Positions 20,402-28,967 of a stretch of 64,000 nucleotides of DNA are shown piece after piece. The translations under genes were made by a program, and so were the position numbers. The stretch comes from Allomeiothermus silvanus DSM 9946 (GTDB taxonomy: Bacteria; Deinococcota; Deinococci; Deinococcales; Thermaceae). The stretch is taken from positions 1,632,001 to 1,696,000 of the forward strand of contig NC_014212.1 in NCBI RefSeq assembly GCF_000092125.1, read 5' to 3'. Positions within the stretch are counted from its first letter, which is position 1. Each line of letters begins with the position of its first letter. The notes below the pieces were generated by a model. It was not told where the DNA came from. It did not search any database and saw nothing but the letters and a program-made list of their open reading frames with translations.

Positions 20402-20800
20402 GTGAAGCGCAAGATTCGCAGACTCGAGGAGCTGCTTCCCCACCTCAAAGAAGGCCGCTACCGCATCGGTCCGCATGTCGCCAAGCACATGATCCAGGAG
20501 GGCTTTACCGAACTGGACGTACTGCAGGCGGTCGAATGGGGCCGTGAGTTGGCGGTGTATGCCGAGGATGAGCGGATGTTGGTGCTGGGCTATATGGTGA
20601 TCCCTCCACGGCTTAAGCTGCCGCTGCACGTGGTGCTCGAGTACAAAAACCCCCGCTGGGTGGACGTGGTGACGGCTTTTATTCCCCGCGAGCCTCACCG
20701 GATCTACTCACGGGCGCGGGTGGCGGCTTTGGTGCGCTTCGATGGAGCGCTGGAAGAGGTCAAGTGGGTGCGGCCCAAGCAGTTGGGGATTGAGCGCTGA
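20402..20800 (+). CDS. DUF4258 domain protein
   Basis: 132 aa from GTG at 20402, chosen because GGGAGG lies five bases upstream; an ATG at 20312 is open too but would be translated through the tandem repeats. The body matches the small DUF4258 fold: YRIGPHVAKHMIQEGFTELDVLQAVEWG, then LVLGYMVIPPRLKLPLHVVLEYKNPRWVDVVTAFIP. DUF4258 proteins are uncharacterised; some resemble toxin-like RelE/BrnT folds with an H-x-x-x-R pattern. No antitoxin-like partner is seen next to it. Convergent with ribF. Confidence 0.75.
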   Translation: MKRKIRRLEELLPHLKEGRYRIGPHVAKHMIQEGFTELDVLQAVEWGRELAVYAEDERMLVLGYMVIPPRLKLPLHVVLEYKNPRWVDVVTAFIPREPHRIYSRARVAALVRFDGALEEVKWVRPKQLGIER

Positions 20801-20820
20801 TACGCCGCTAGATAGAGCTT

Positions 20821-21711
20821 TTATAGCTGCGAGAGGTAGCGCCTGGCTTCTTCTGCGTCGCGCTCAATCTGGGCTTTTAGTTCCTCGAGCGTGGAGAACT
20901 TCTTTTCGTCGCGGATTTTCTTGAGGAACTCAACTTTCATGTCCTCGCCGTAAAGGTCGCCCCGGAAGTCGAAAAGGTGCACTTCAAAGCGCAGGGTGTG
21001 TCCATCTACCGTAGGGCGATGGCCGATGTTGGCCACGCCGCCATAGGTGCCTTGGGCGGTTCGCGCTCGCACCGCGAAGACGCCTAGCGGCAGCACCTTG
21101 CCTGGGGCGACTTCGAGATTGGCAGTGGGGTAACCCAAAGTGCGCCCCCGCTTGTCCCCCTCAACCACGATGCCTCGGGCCGCGTAGGGCCGCCCCAGAA
21201 GCGGCTGGACCTCCTCGACTTTTCCCTCCCGCAGCAAATCGCGGATCCGGCTGGACTTCACGGGGCTTTCAAATAGTTCCAAAAGCGGCAGGATCTTGGT
21301 GGGGGCGACCGATTGCAGATCCTCGAGCCCCCCGGCCCGCCCCTTCCCGAAGCGGAAGTCCTCGCCGACGTAAATCTCCTTAGCCTCGAGCCCCCGCAAA
21401 TCCTGTAAGAAATCCTCTTTGCTGCGCTGGGCGAAGGTTTCATTGAAGGGCACGATAAGAGCGATCTCCACACCTAGTTCGCGCAATAGCTCGGTCTTTT
21501 CGGTAAGGTCGGTCAGGAAGCCTTCGCCTTTCATAAAGACCTTGCTGGGCGGGTCGAAGGTGTAGACCAAAAGCGGCATATGCAGGGCCTTGGCTTCTCG
21601 CAAAGCCTGCCGCAGAAGGTGTTGGTGGCCTAGGTGTAGCCCGTCAAAACTCCCGATAGCCACCACTTTGGGGCCAGGGGGTGCGTCGGCGGGGTCGTTA
21701 ATGAGCAACAT
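20821..21711 (-). CDS. ribF: Bifunctional riboflavin kinase / FAD synthetase
   Basis: Makes FMN and then FAD from riboflavin. 296 aa from ATG at 21711 (MLLINDPADAPPGP). N-terminal adenylyltransferase half with IGSFDGLHLGHQHLL (HxGH-type nucleotide motif) and ESPVKSSRIRDLL (SSTxxR equivalent); C-terminal kinase half with GRTLGYPTANLE and RFEVHLFDF, GDLYGE. The start lies 14 bases inside the end of the Nudix gene, so the two are coupled. An upstream start at 21768 would overlap that gene further and lacks support. Confidence 0.95.
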   Translation of the reverse strand: MLLINDPADAPPGPKVVAIGSFDGLHLGHQHLLRQALREAKALHMPLLVYTFDPPSKVFMKGEGFLTDLTEKTELLRELGVEIALIVPFNETFAQRSKEDFLQDLRGLEAKEIYVGEDFRFGKGRAGGLEDLQSVAPTKILPLLELFESPVKSSRIRDLLREGKVEEVQPLLGRPYAARGIVVEGDKRGRTLGYPTANLEVAPGKVLPLGVFAVRARTAQGTYGGVANIGHRPTVDGHTLRFEVHLFDFRGDLYGEDMKVEFLKKIRDEKKFSTLEELKAQIERDAEEARRYLSQL

Positions 21712-22189
21712 ACGCCAGATACCAAAGGATACCGGCCATGGCCGAAGCGGAGATCTGCACCTTACCATCGCGCGCTTGCTGGAGCACCCACTCGGGCTCG
21801 AGCCACTCTACGGTGATGTGCTCGTCATCGTCGGGGGTGCCGTGAGCTTGGCGTAGGTTGGTAGCCCGAAAGACGTGCAATTTTTCGTCGCAGAAACCGG
21901 GGGAGACGTAAAAGGCGGTGAGGTACTCGAGGTCGCCTTCAAGCTGGGTCTCCTCGGCCAGCTCCCGCTGGGCAGCCTCGGCGGGCTCTTCGCCGTCTTC
22001 GATGAGCCCGGCGGGAATCTCCAAAGTCTCGCTCGCCACGGCTGGCCTATACTGCCGCACGAAGAGGAGCTTTCCCTCCCGCTCGGCCATTACACAGATG
22101 GCATGCTTGTGTTCGACGATTTCGTATTTTTCGTCCTCGAGCGCCAGGTTCAGGATGCGCCCGCGGTAGAGGTAGCGGCGGTTCGCCAT
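21698..22189 (-). CDS. Nudix hydrolase, ADP-ribose pyrophosphatase-like
   Basis: 163 aa. Nudix box GLIEDGEEPAEAAQRELAEETQLEG (G-x5-E-x7-RE-x2-EE-x-G pattern, about 61-85), preceded by FVRQYRPAVASETLEIPA, the pattern of ADP-ribose pyrophosphatases (ADP-ribose to AMP and ribose 5-phosphate). The Pro about 15 residues after the box in TAFYVSPGF is the feature used to recognise ADP-ribose specificity. The promoter is probably leaderless: TATACT ends six bases before ATG. First gene of a pair with ribF. Confidence 0.9.
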   Translation of the reverse strand: MANRRYLYRGRILNLALEDEKYEIVEHKHAICVMAEREGKLLFVRQYRPAVASETLEIPAGLIEDGEEPAEAAQRELAEETQLEGDLEYLTAFYVSPGFCDEKLHVFRATNLRQAHGTPDDDEHITVEWLEPEWVLQQARDGKVQISASAMAGILWYLAYVAH

Positions 22190-22195
22190 GAGGAA

Positions 22196-22201
22196 AGTAT
22201 A
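22196..22201 (-). promoter_or_regulatory. -10 box of a leaderless Nudix-gene promoter
   Basis: TATACT on the minus strand, six bases before the ATG at 22189. Confidence 0.6.
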
Positions 22202-22210
22202 GTCGTACGC

Positions 22211-22303
22211 CCTACGCTGTAGGTCTTATACCGCTTTCCGCAAAAACTCTTGGGCGATTGCGATCGGCAATCTCTTAACCCGACCTAAGACGTACGGCGT
22301 AGG
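22211..22303. repeat. 18-bp inverted repeat between divergent promoters
   Basis: CCTACGCTGTAGGTCTTA (22211-22228) and, inverted, CCTACGCCGTACGTCTTA (22286-22303) agree at 16 of 18 bases, 57 bases apart, in the region shared by the Nudix and amidohydrolase promoters. Could be two operator half-regions or a dispersed palindromic repeat. Confidence 0.55.
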
Positions 22304-22307
22304 ACGG

Positions 22308-22313
22308 TAGTAT
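22308..22313 (+). promoter_or_regulatory. -10 box of a leaderless amidohydrolase promoter
   Basis: TAGTAT, six bases before the GTG at 22320. Confidence 0.55.
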
Positions 22314-22319
22314 GTAAAT

Positions 22320-23753
22320 GTGCTCATCCTCGGGGAAATCCTGACCATGACCGATCCTGCTCGAGCCGAGGCGGTGTACCTCGAGGGAGGCCGCATCGCA
22401 GACGTAGGGGCCGCAGAAGATTTGCAGGCGCGCTATCCTGGGGCAAAACGTATCCGCGTTCAGCGGGTCACCCCGGGCCTGCACGATGCCCATACCCACC
22501 CGCTTTCCTGGGGCCAGCACCTTTCGATGCTCAATCTCTCGGGGTTGCATGACCCCAGGGAGGTCGCAGCGCGGGTCGCCGAGCGGGCCAGGGAACTTCC
22601 CCCTGGAAGCTGGATCCACGGGTCGGGGTATTTGTTCGAAGCCTACCCAGACAAAACCTTGCTTGATCAGGCTGCGCCCCAGCACCCTGTTTTCCTGCTA
22701 AGCCGCGATTTTCACTCGGGCTGGGCCAACTCGAGGGCACTGGCACGGGCCCACATCACCCCTACCACGCCCGATCCCGAAGGGGGGGTGATTGTGCGCG
22801 ATGCTTCGGGGGAACCTACGGGATACTTGCTCGAGCGGGCCACTGGCCTGATGCAAGCCCTGCTGCCCGCGCCCACCGTGCAGGAGTTGTTCCTAGGACT
22901 ACAAGACCTGGCTCGGCGGGGCTACACCGCTACCCACCATATGGGCTGGTGCCCCTTAGCTTTCGCCGAGGAGCTAGCACAGCATGAGCGGCTTCCAGTG
23001 CGCTTGTGGTGGGCGATGGACAAGGACAACTGGCGCGGGGTGGAACCTGGCTGGCGCGGAGAATCTTTGGAGGTAGCAGCGGTCAAGTTTTTTGCCGACG
23101 GAGCGCTGGGCAGCCGTACCGCCTGGATGAGCGAGCCGTATCCAGATGGTTCCTTGGGGATGCCGCTGGATGATCTGGCGTTCATTCTAGAAGAGGGAAA
23201 AGCTGCGCTTACCGCCGGGTTTGGGTTGGCGGTGCACGCCATCGGCACACGGGCAGTGCGGGGGGTGCTGGAGGTTTTTCGCGAGCTGGCCCAACACCCA
23301 CTGCCTCGACCCTTGCGGATGGAACACGCCCAACACGTGCGGGATGTCGATCTGCCCCTATTCAGGGGCCTGCCGATGGCTCTTTCGATGCAGCCTATCC
23401 ACGCGCTCGAGGACGCTGCTCTCGTTCGCTACCACCAGCCAGGCCGCGAGCACCAAGCCTTCCGCCTGCGCGACCTGTGGAACACCGGCCTGCCCCTGGC
23501 CTTTGGCTCCGACGCCCCCGTCGCCCCGCCCGATGTGCGCGGGGGGCTGGAGGCTGCACTACACCACCCACTGTGCCCCGCCCAATCCTTGAGTGAGGCC
23601 GAAACCCTATGGGCGTTTACCCGCGGGGCGGCCTTGGCGGCGGGCTGGCGCGAACACGGCCAGATCCGCTCTCAGGCCCCGGCGGATTTGACCCTATGGG
23701 AAGCGGAAAAACCGGTAGGGCGGGTGTATCAAGGGGGGCTCGAGCTGTTCTGA
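22320..23753 (+). CDS. YtcJ-like amidohydrolase
   Basis: 477 aa, GTG start. Amidohydrolase-3 type: metal-binding TPGLHDAHTHPLSWG (about 51-65), ILVLSRDFHSGWANSRAL-type block (SRDFHSGWANSRAL), carboxylated-Lys region VKFFADGALGSRTAWM, LRMEHAQHV, MQPIHAL, and FGSDAPVAPPDV near the C-terminus. Family members hydrolyse amide bonds in exo-products whose identity varies; the substrate is unknown. Leaderless promoter likely. Divergent from the Nudix-ribF pair. Confidence 0.9.
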   Translation: MLILGEILTMTDPARAEAVYLEGGRIADVGAAEDLQARYPGAKRIRVQRVTPGLHDAHTHPLSWGQHLSMLNLSGLHDPREVAARVAERARELPPGSWIHGSGYLFEAYPDKTLLDQAAPQHPVFLLSRDFHSGWANSRALARAHITPTTPDPEGGVIVRDASGEPTGYLLERATGLMQALLPAPTVQELFLGLQDLARRGYTATHHMGWCPLAFAEELAQHERLPVRLWWAMDKDNWRGVEPGWRGESLEVAAVKFFADGALGSRTAWMSEPYPDGSLGMPLDDLAFILEEGKAALTAGFGLAVHAIGTRAVRGVLEVFRELAQHPLPRPLRMEHAQHVRDVDLPLFRGLPMALSMQPIHALEDAALVRYHQPGREHQAFRLRDLWNTGLPLAFGSDAPVAPPDVRGGLEAALHHPLCPAQSLSEAETLWAFTRGAALAAGWREHGQIRSQAPADLTLWEAEKPVGRVYQGGLELF

Positions 23754-23769
23754 AGCGTTGGGGCTTCTC

Positions 23770-23798
23770 TTGACTGTTTTCCATGGACCCTCGAGACT
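23770..23798 (+). promoter_or_regulatory. Putative ppc promoter
   Basis: TTGACT (23770-23775) and GAGACT (23793-23798) stand 17 bases apart, with the ATG of ppc eight bases after the second; a leaderless start is possible. The -10 match is weak. Confidence 0.4.
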
Positions 23799-23806
23799 CT
23801 CTCTAA

Positions 23807-26485
23807 ATGGTTTCGGATCCCCTCTACGACCAGCTCAAGCGCGAAGTAGACCTTTTGGGCCGGGCTTTGGGCCAGGCCATTAAAACCCTTTCCGGTGAGC
23901 GCCTGTACCACCTCGAGGAGGAGGTTCGGGCCCTTACCAAGCATCTGCGGCAGAACCCTGGCGATGCCGAAGCCCGTGAAAAGATGCAGCGCCTCATTCG
24001 CGGTGCTTCCCTAGCGGAGGCCGAGGGGCTGGTTCGGGCTTTCGCGACGTACTTTCACCTAGTAAACCTGGCCGAGGAGCGCCAGCGGGTGCGGGTGAAC
24101 CGTGCGCGCGAGGCTGAGTCTACGCCAATCTCGCCGCGCTCGGAGTCGTTTTTGGGTCTGGTAGGTTCGCTCAAGGCCCAAGGGCTCAGCTACGAGCAGG
24201 TAGTGAGGGTACTCTCCGAACTGCGGCTGCACCTCACCTTTACCGCCCACCCCACCGAGACCCGGCGCCGCACGGTACGCTACCACTTGGGGGAGATTGA
24301 GCGGCTGTTAGAGGCGCGGGAACAGGGCCAGCCTGACGCAGACTGCATAAACGCAATTGAAGCCCACACCATGCTCCTATGGGGTACGCTCGAGCTGCGC
24401 CGTACCCGCATGACCGTGGAGGATGAGGTGAAAGGCGGCCTCTTTTACCTGCCCCGCACCCTCTGGGCCTCCATCCCCCGCCTGGTCGAAGGGCTCGAGC
24501 GGGCAGTAGAGGCCCACTATGGCGCACGCCCCGACCTTTCGCCCCCGCTGGTTTTTAGGAGTTGGATCGGTGGGGATCGCGACGGCAACCCTAATGTCAC
24601 CCCCGACGTTACTTTATGGGCCCAGCGGTATGCCCGCGAATTGGCCTTGCAGCGGTTTGTGGAGGAGATCGACGGGCTGATCCGCGCTCTTTCCCTAAGC
24701 GAAGATCGCCTGCCTACCCCGCGCGAGATTCGCCTGGCCACGGAGGAAGCTTCCAAAAAACTCCCCCTACCCGATCGGTTCGCCGGAGAACCTTACCGCC
24801 GTTACCTGATGATCCCCCGCTACAAGCTACGCTCGCTGTTGGGGGAACAGCCGGGGCCGGGATATGCGAGCGGGGGAGAGTTAGTGGCTGAGTTGCGCGC
24901 TATCGAGGCTGGGTTAGCCCAGTTGGGGCTGAAGAAAGTTGCCCAGACCCTGGTAAAACCTGCCCGTGTACGGGCTGAAGCCTATGGGCTGGACTTGGTT
25001 TCGCTCGATCTGCGGGAGGAGTCTCGCCAACACGCCGAGGCGGTAGCGGAGCTGCTGCGGGTAGGGGGGGGAAGCGAGAACTACCTCGAGCTTAGCCCAG
25101 AAGAGCGCGAAGCGTTGCTCACCCAGGAACTGCACTCCGCCCGCCCGTTGGCTCCGGTCGGCTACCGCCCCCAGACCCGTGCCCTTAGCGTGGCTTTGGG
25201 CGCGTTGCACAACTGGCAGGCCCGAGGGGCTTATGTGGTGAGCATGACCCACCATCCCAGTGACCTGCTGGAGGTTTTCCTCCTAGCCCGCGAGGTGGGG
25301 CTTTACCGCCCGGGGCGCCCTTTGCCGTTCGACGTGGTGCCGCTTTTTGAAACTTTGAGCGACCTCGAGGCAGCCCCCCGGGTGGTGGCAGAGCTGCTGG
25401 AGAACCCGATCTTTCAGGCGCACGTACAAGGGCGCGGGGGGATGGAGGTGATGATCGGCTACTCCGACTCCAATAAAGACGCCGGGTTCCTCTCGGCCAA
25501 CTGGGCCTTGTACCGGGCGCAGGAGCAGGTGGCCCAGGTAGCCCAGGGGCGCGGGGTGCGGGTGTATTTCTTCCACGGGCGCGGTACCTCCACCGCGCGC
25601 GGTGGGGGCAGCGCAGGTCGGGCCATCGCCAGCTTGCCGCCCGGTACGGTGGGCACCCGTATGCGCATCACCGAGCAAGGAGAAGCCTTGGCCGACCGCT
25701 ACCAGCACCCTGAGTTAGCCTACCGCAACCTCGAGCAGATGCTCTACTACATGGGCTTAGCCGCTGCACGAGATGCTTACGGACAAAAAGACACCGTGCC
25801 CCAGGAATGGAAGGATGCGCTCGAGCACGCCGCGCGCGAGTCCGAGCGGGTGTACCGGGCCCTGCTTGCCGAGCCGCGTTTCTTCGAATTTTATGAAGCC
25901 TTTACCCCTATCCGCGAGATCGGGGCGCTCAACATTGCCTCGAGGCCTGTCTATCGCTCCGGGCGGGTGCGCGAGATCACCGACTTGCGCGCGATTCCCT
26001 GGGTAATGAGCTGGACCCAAGTGCGGCTGCTGCTGCCGGGTTGGTACGGGATCGACGCAGGCTTGGGACAAGTTCCTATGGAGCTACGCCGGGAGATGTA
26101 CCGGGGCTGGCCATTTTTCAAAAGCACCCTCGAAGCCGCCGCTGAAGCCCTTGCCAAGGCCGACTTGGGTATCGCGCGGGAGTATCTGCGGCTAGTTTCC
26201 CCCGAGTTGGCCGAGGCTTTCTTTCCTCCCATCGCTCAGGCTTTCGAGCGCAGCGTGAAGGTGCTGGAGGAAACCTTTCAAGGTTCGTTGCTGCACAACC
26301 GCCCCATCCTGGCCCGCCAGACTGAGTTGCGCAACCCCTACGTCGACCCCATCAGCCACGTCCAGGTCGAGCTGCTTGCGCGTTACCGTCGAACCCCTCC
26401 CGAGCATCCTGAGCGACCCGGCCTCGAGCGGGCCTTGATGCTCTCGATTTTAGGCATTGCTGCGGGGCTGAGGAATGCGGGGTGA
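23807..26485 (+). CDS. ppc: Phosphoenolpyruvate carboxylase
   Basis: Carboxylates phosphoenolpyruvate with bicarbonate to oxaloacetate, refilling the citrate cycle. 892 aa, usual size. Motifs: [15 protein letters not shown] (catalytic His), [40 protein letters not shown], and [20 protein letters not shown]. In the last, most family members have FHGRGGxxGRGG; GT and TA replace conserved glycines here. The protein ends AAGLRNAG, the usual C-terminal glycine position. Active site residues otherwise look complete. Confidence 0.96.
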   Translation: MVSDPLYDQLKREVDLLGRALGQAIKTLSGERLYHLEEEVRALTKHLRQNPGDAEAREKMQRLIRGASLAEAEGLVRAFATYFHLVNLAEERQRVRVNRAREAESTPISPRSESFLGLVGSLKAQGLSYEQVVRVLSELRLHLTFTAHPTETRRRTVRYHLGEIERLLEAREQGQPDADCINAIEAHTMLLWGTLELRRTRMTVEDEVKGGLFYLPRTLWASIPRLVEGLERAVEAHYGARPDLSPPLVFRSWIGGDRDGNPNVTPDVTLWAQRYARELALQRFVEEIDGLIRALSLSEDRLPTPREIRLATEEASKKLPLPDRFAGEPYRRYLMIPRYKLRSLLGEQPGPGYASGGELVAELRAIEAGLAQLGLKKVAQTLVKPARVRAEAYGLDLVSLDLREESRQHAEAVAELLRVGGGSENYLELSPEEREALLTQELHSARPLAPVGYRPQTRALSVALGALHNWQARGAYVVSMTHHPSDLLEVFLLAREVGLYRPGRPLPFDVVPLFETLSDLEAAPRVVAELLENPIFQAHVQGRGGMEVMIGYSDSNKDAGFLSANWALYRAQEQVAQVAQGRGVRVYFFHGRGTSTARGGGSAGRAIASLPPGTVGTRMRITEQGEALADRYQHPELAYRNLEQMLYYMGLAAARDAYGQKDTVPQEWKDALEHAARESERVYRALLAEPRFFEFYEAFTPIREIGALNIASRPVYRSGRVREITDLRAIPWVMSWTQVRLLLPGWYGIDAGLGQVPMELRREMYRGWPFFKSTLEAAAEALAKADLGIAREYLRLVSPELAEAFFPPIAQAFERSVKVLEETFQGSLLHNRPILARQTELRNPYVDPISHVQVELLARYRRTPPEHPERPGLERALMLSILGIAAGLRNAG

Positions 26486-26597
26486 TGCCAGCTAGGTCCG
26501 CCTAAATACCCCGCCGTACACCCCCACCCCGCGTGACGGCGGATCATGTTTCGGGGATAATGGGTTCGTTTGCAAGTGCTTTTTGAGGAGCTACAAC

Positions 26598-27185
26598 ATG
26601 GCGGAACATTTGCTTGATCCCCGGCTTTTGCCCGGTTATAGCCCCATGCAGCGGGTAGGCCTTTTCGTAGATACCCAAAACCTCTACCACTCCGCCCGTG
26701 ACTACTACGAGAAGAATGTCAACTTCGAGAGCCTCCTGAAGCACGCGGTAAGCGGGCGGCAACTGGTGCGGGCCACCGCTTACGTGGTTGAACGGGAGGG
26801 GGACACCTCGGCGTGGCCCTTTATCTACAAGCTTTCCACCATCGGCTACCGGGTGCGCCGGATGAACCTCACCCTCAAGGAAACCACCGACGAAGGCAAG
26901 CCCATCTACGAGGGCAACTGGGACATGGGGATCGCTGCCGACATGGTGCGGCTGATGCACACCCTGGACGTGGTAGTGCTGGGGTCGGGCGACGGAGACT
27001 TCGTGGACATCATTGAGGTGCTGATGGAGCGGGGTATTCGGGTAGAAGTGGTGGCCTTTAAGGAGACGACTTCGCAGAGGCTGATCGACGCGGTGGACCG
27101 CTTCGTCCACCTGCCGGAGATCCCTGATCCCTTCATGCCAGGCCGCGAACGGGAACGGGTCGTGCCCAGCGCTGGCGAGAAATAA
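26598..27185 (+). CDS. NYN-domain (LabA/DUF88) protein, probable nuclease
   Basis: 195 aa from ATG at 26598, with GAGGAG seven bases upstream; TTG at 26583 is in frame but unsupported. PIN-like NYN fold: acidic residues in RVGLFVDTQNLYHS (about 19-32), GNWDMGIAADMVRLM and VVLGSGDGDFVDIIEVLMERG. NYN proteins are thought to be RNases. The C-terminus is short (ERERVVPSAGEK), without a second domain. It stands alone between ppc and the convergent kinase gene. Confidence 0.88.
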   Translation: MAEHLLDPRLLPGYSPMQRVGLFVDTQNLYHSARDYYEKNVNFESLLKHAVSGRQLVRATAYVVEREGDTSAWPFIYKLSTIGYRVRRMNLTLKETTDEGKPIYEGNWDMGIAADMVRLMHTLDVVVLGSGDGDFVDIIEVLMERGIRVEVVAFKETTSQRLIDAVDRFVHLPEIPDPFMPGRERERVVPSAGEK

Positions 27186-27199
27186 TCGCACCTACATCT

Positions 27200-27982
27200 T
27201 TAAAGCGCCCTGAAGGCCTCGAGCGCTTCCTTTCCCATTTGAAAGCGTTCCGTGGGATCCTTGGCTAGCAGCCTTTCCATAAAGCGCCGCATCCAGGGAT
27301 CGGCACTTTCCAAAAAGGGAGCGGCCTCATATAGGTGAGCCTCGAGGACCTCCTCGGGGGTGCCGGTAAAGGGGAGTTCGCCCGAGAGCGCCCAATAAAG
27401 TAGCACTCCTGCCGAGTAGAGATCTGCCGGAGGGCCCGGGGGTTGGCCACGCACCTGCTCGGGGGCAATATATGCCAGAGTGCCCAGGCGAACTGGTTTG
27501 GGGAAACGTTCGCCGATGGGGCCGGAGAGGTCGAAGTCTACCAGCCGAGCCTGCCCGGTGCCGTCAACGACCAGGTTTTCTGGCTTTACGTCGCGATGCA
27601 CAAACCCCCGTTCGTGCATGTGGGCTAGGGCTTCGAGCAGTGCCTCGAAGACCGCGAGGATGCCATCGGGGTGATGAGTGCGCCACTCGGAGAAACGCTC
27701 GCCAGGAGCGAAGGCTAGCAAGACCGCCGGGCCTTCGGCATCGCCGGTTTCCTCTTTGTGCACATCGAAGCGCTGCAGAACTGGGTTAATGCGAGGGTGT
27801 TGGAGGGCCATCCCTACCTTCCACTCTCGGTCGGCGCGGGACTCGCGCCCTTTGGGAAAGAGCTTAAGCGCATAGGGTTTGCCGTGCTCATCGAAGGCCA
27901 AGTAGACCGTCGCCACCGCCCCACGAGCGATGGGCCGGATTACCCGGTAGCGTCCGAGCAGGGTTGTCCCCGGTAAACCCAC
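27200..27982 (-). CDS. Minimal Ser/Thr protein kinase
   Basis: 260 aa from GTG at 27982, chosen because TATAGT ends six bases before it and the upstream frame is not protein-like. Only a kinase domain: YALKLFPKG (ATP-anchoring Lys), HRDVKPENLVVDG (catalytic loop with Asp and Asn), LVDFDLSG where DFG is usual, and TLAYIAPEQVRGQPPGPPADLYSAGVLLY. The glycine-rich loop is degenerate (IARGAVATVY). No membrane helix or sensor domain follows. Activity is likely since the main residues are present; targets are unknown. Divergent from the patatin gene. Confidence 0.9.
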   Translation of the reverse strand: MGLPGTTLLGRYRVIRPIARGAVATVYLAFDEHGKPYALKLFPKGRESRADREWKVGMALQHPRINPVLQRFDVHKEETGDAEGPAVLLAFAPGERFSEWRTHHPDGILAVFEALLEALAHMHERGFVHRDVKPENLVVDGTGQARLVDFDLSGPIGERFPKPVRLGTLAYIAPEQVRGQPPGPPADLYSAGVLLYWALSGELPFTGTPEEVLEAHLYEAAPFLESADPWMRRFMERLLAKDPTERFQMGKEALEAFRAL

Positions 27983-27988
27983 CCCATC

Positions 27989-27994
27989 ACTATA
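27989..27994 (-). promoter_or_regulatory. -10 box of a leaderless kinase promoter
   Basis: TATAGT on the minus strand, six bases before the GTG at 27982. Confidence 0.6.
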
Positions 27995-28141
27995 CCGTTC
28001 AGGGCCACCCCAACAGGGAAATTTTGACCCGAAACCACCCCCTAGGTATCGGGTTTCAAGGCGCTGTGTTGAATCCAGATTGGGATGGGCGACCGGGGGC
28101 CACCCTAAGCGCCGTATCAAGCAGAGAAAAGCTGGTTGGGG

Positions 28142-28147
28142 TAATTT
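28142..28147 (+). promoter_or_regulatory. -10 box of a leaderless patatin-gene promoter
   Basis: TAATTT, seven bases before the GTG at 28155. Confidence 0.55.
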
Positions 28148-28154
28148 AGTTAGC

Positions 28155-28892
28155 GTGCAGGCCGTCGTGTTATCAGGGGGTGGGGCCAGGGGGCTGGCCC
28201 ATATCGGGGTCCTGGAGGTGCTCGAGGCCCATGGCTTCGAAGCCCAGATAGTGGCGGGAACCAGCATGGGAGCTATCATCGGGGCTTTGTGGGCAGCGGG
28301 GAAGAGCGCGGCGGAAATCCTCGAGATCGCCCGGCGTACTCCCTGGCTGCGCCTGTTGAGCCTCAACCCCCGCAGTAGTGGGTTCATCTCCGAGCGACGC
28401 ATGCGCGAGCTGCTAGCACTCCACCTCCCCGAGACCTTCGAGGTACTCCAGCGTCGCTTGATCGTGACCGCTACCGACCTCGAGACCGGGCAGCTGGCCT
28501 ATTTCTTCGAGGGGGATTTGCGTGGGGCAGTGCTGGCCTCCTCCGCCTATCCGGGTCTCTTCAGCCCGGTGGTCTTCAACCGCCGGACCTTCGTGGACGG
28601 GGGGGTACTCGACAACCTTCCGGTGGATGCGGCTCGCTTCTTGCAAGCTAAGACCGTGCTGGCGGTGGACGTAACCCCCGAGATCGCCCTGCCCGGGGTA
28701 CCCCGGACTGCTATCGGGCAGATCCGGCGTTCGGTGGATATCATGCAAAACCACCTCACTGCGGCCCGCCGGGCGCTTTACCCGCCGGAGAAGTATCTGC
28801 GCCCGGAACTCGGCGGGGTGGGGATCGAGCAGTTCCACCGCATCGAAGAGATCGTGGAGGCGGGGCGGCGGGCGGCTCGAGATTTATTCTGA
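28155..28892 (+). CDS. Patatin-like phospholipase
   Basis: 245 aa from GTG at 28155 (VQAVVLSGGGARG); the upstream frame to 28080 overlaps the divergent promoter. Complete patatin signature: oxyanion loop GGGARGLAHIG (about 8-18), nucleophile elbow GTSMG (Ser about 39) and the Asp of the dyad in FVDGGVLDNLPVD. No signal peptide, so cytosolic and more like the RssA group than the secreted ExoU group. Substrate unknown. Confidence 0.92.
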   Translation: MQAVVLSGGGARGLAHIGVLEVLEAHGFEAQIVAGTSMGAIIGALWAAGKSAAEILEIARRTPWLRLLSLNPRSSGFISERRMRELLALHLPETFEVLQRRLIVTATDLETGQLAYFFEGDLRGAVLASSAYPGLFSPVVFNRRTFVDGGVLDNLPVDAARFLQAKTVLAVDVTPEIALPGVPRTAIGQIRRSVDIMQNHLTAARRALYPPEKYLRPELGGVGIEQFHRIEEIVEAGRRAARDLF

Positions 28893-28954
28893 GAATTATC
28901 CGGCAAGAGTCGCCACCCAGGTTCGCCCCAACCCCACAACCCCGGCGTGCTGTG

Positions 28955-28960
28955 TATACT
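28955..28960 (+). promoter_or_regulatory. -10 box of a leaderless lepB promoter
   Basis: TATACT, seven bases before GTG at 28968. Its position argues against the in-frame GTG at 28947. Confidence 0.6.
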
Positions 28961-28967
28961 CAAAGCC

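Noticed and set aside
20402-20800. DUF4258 gene as toxin of a toxin-antitoxin pair
   Set aside because: No small partner gene lies next to it; ribF is convergent and comF-type gene is well separated.
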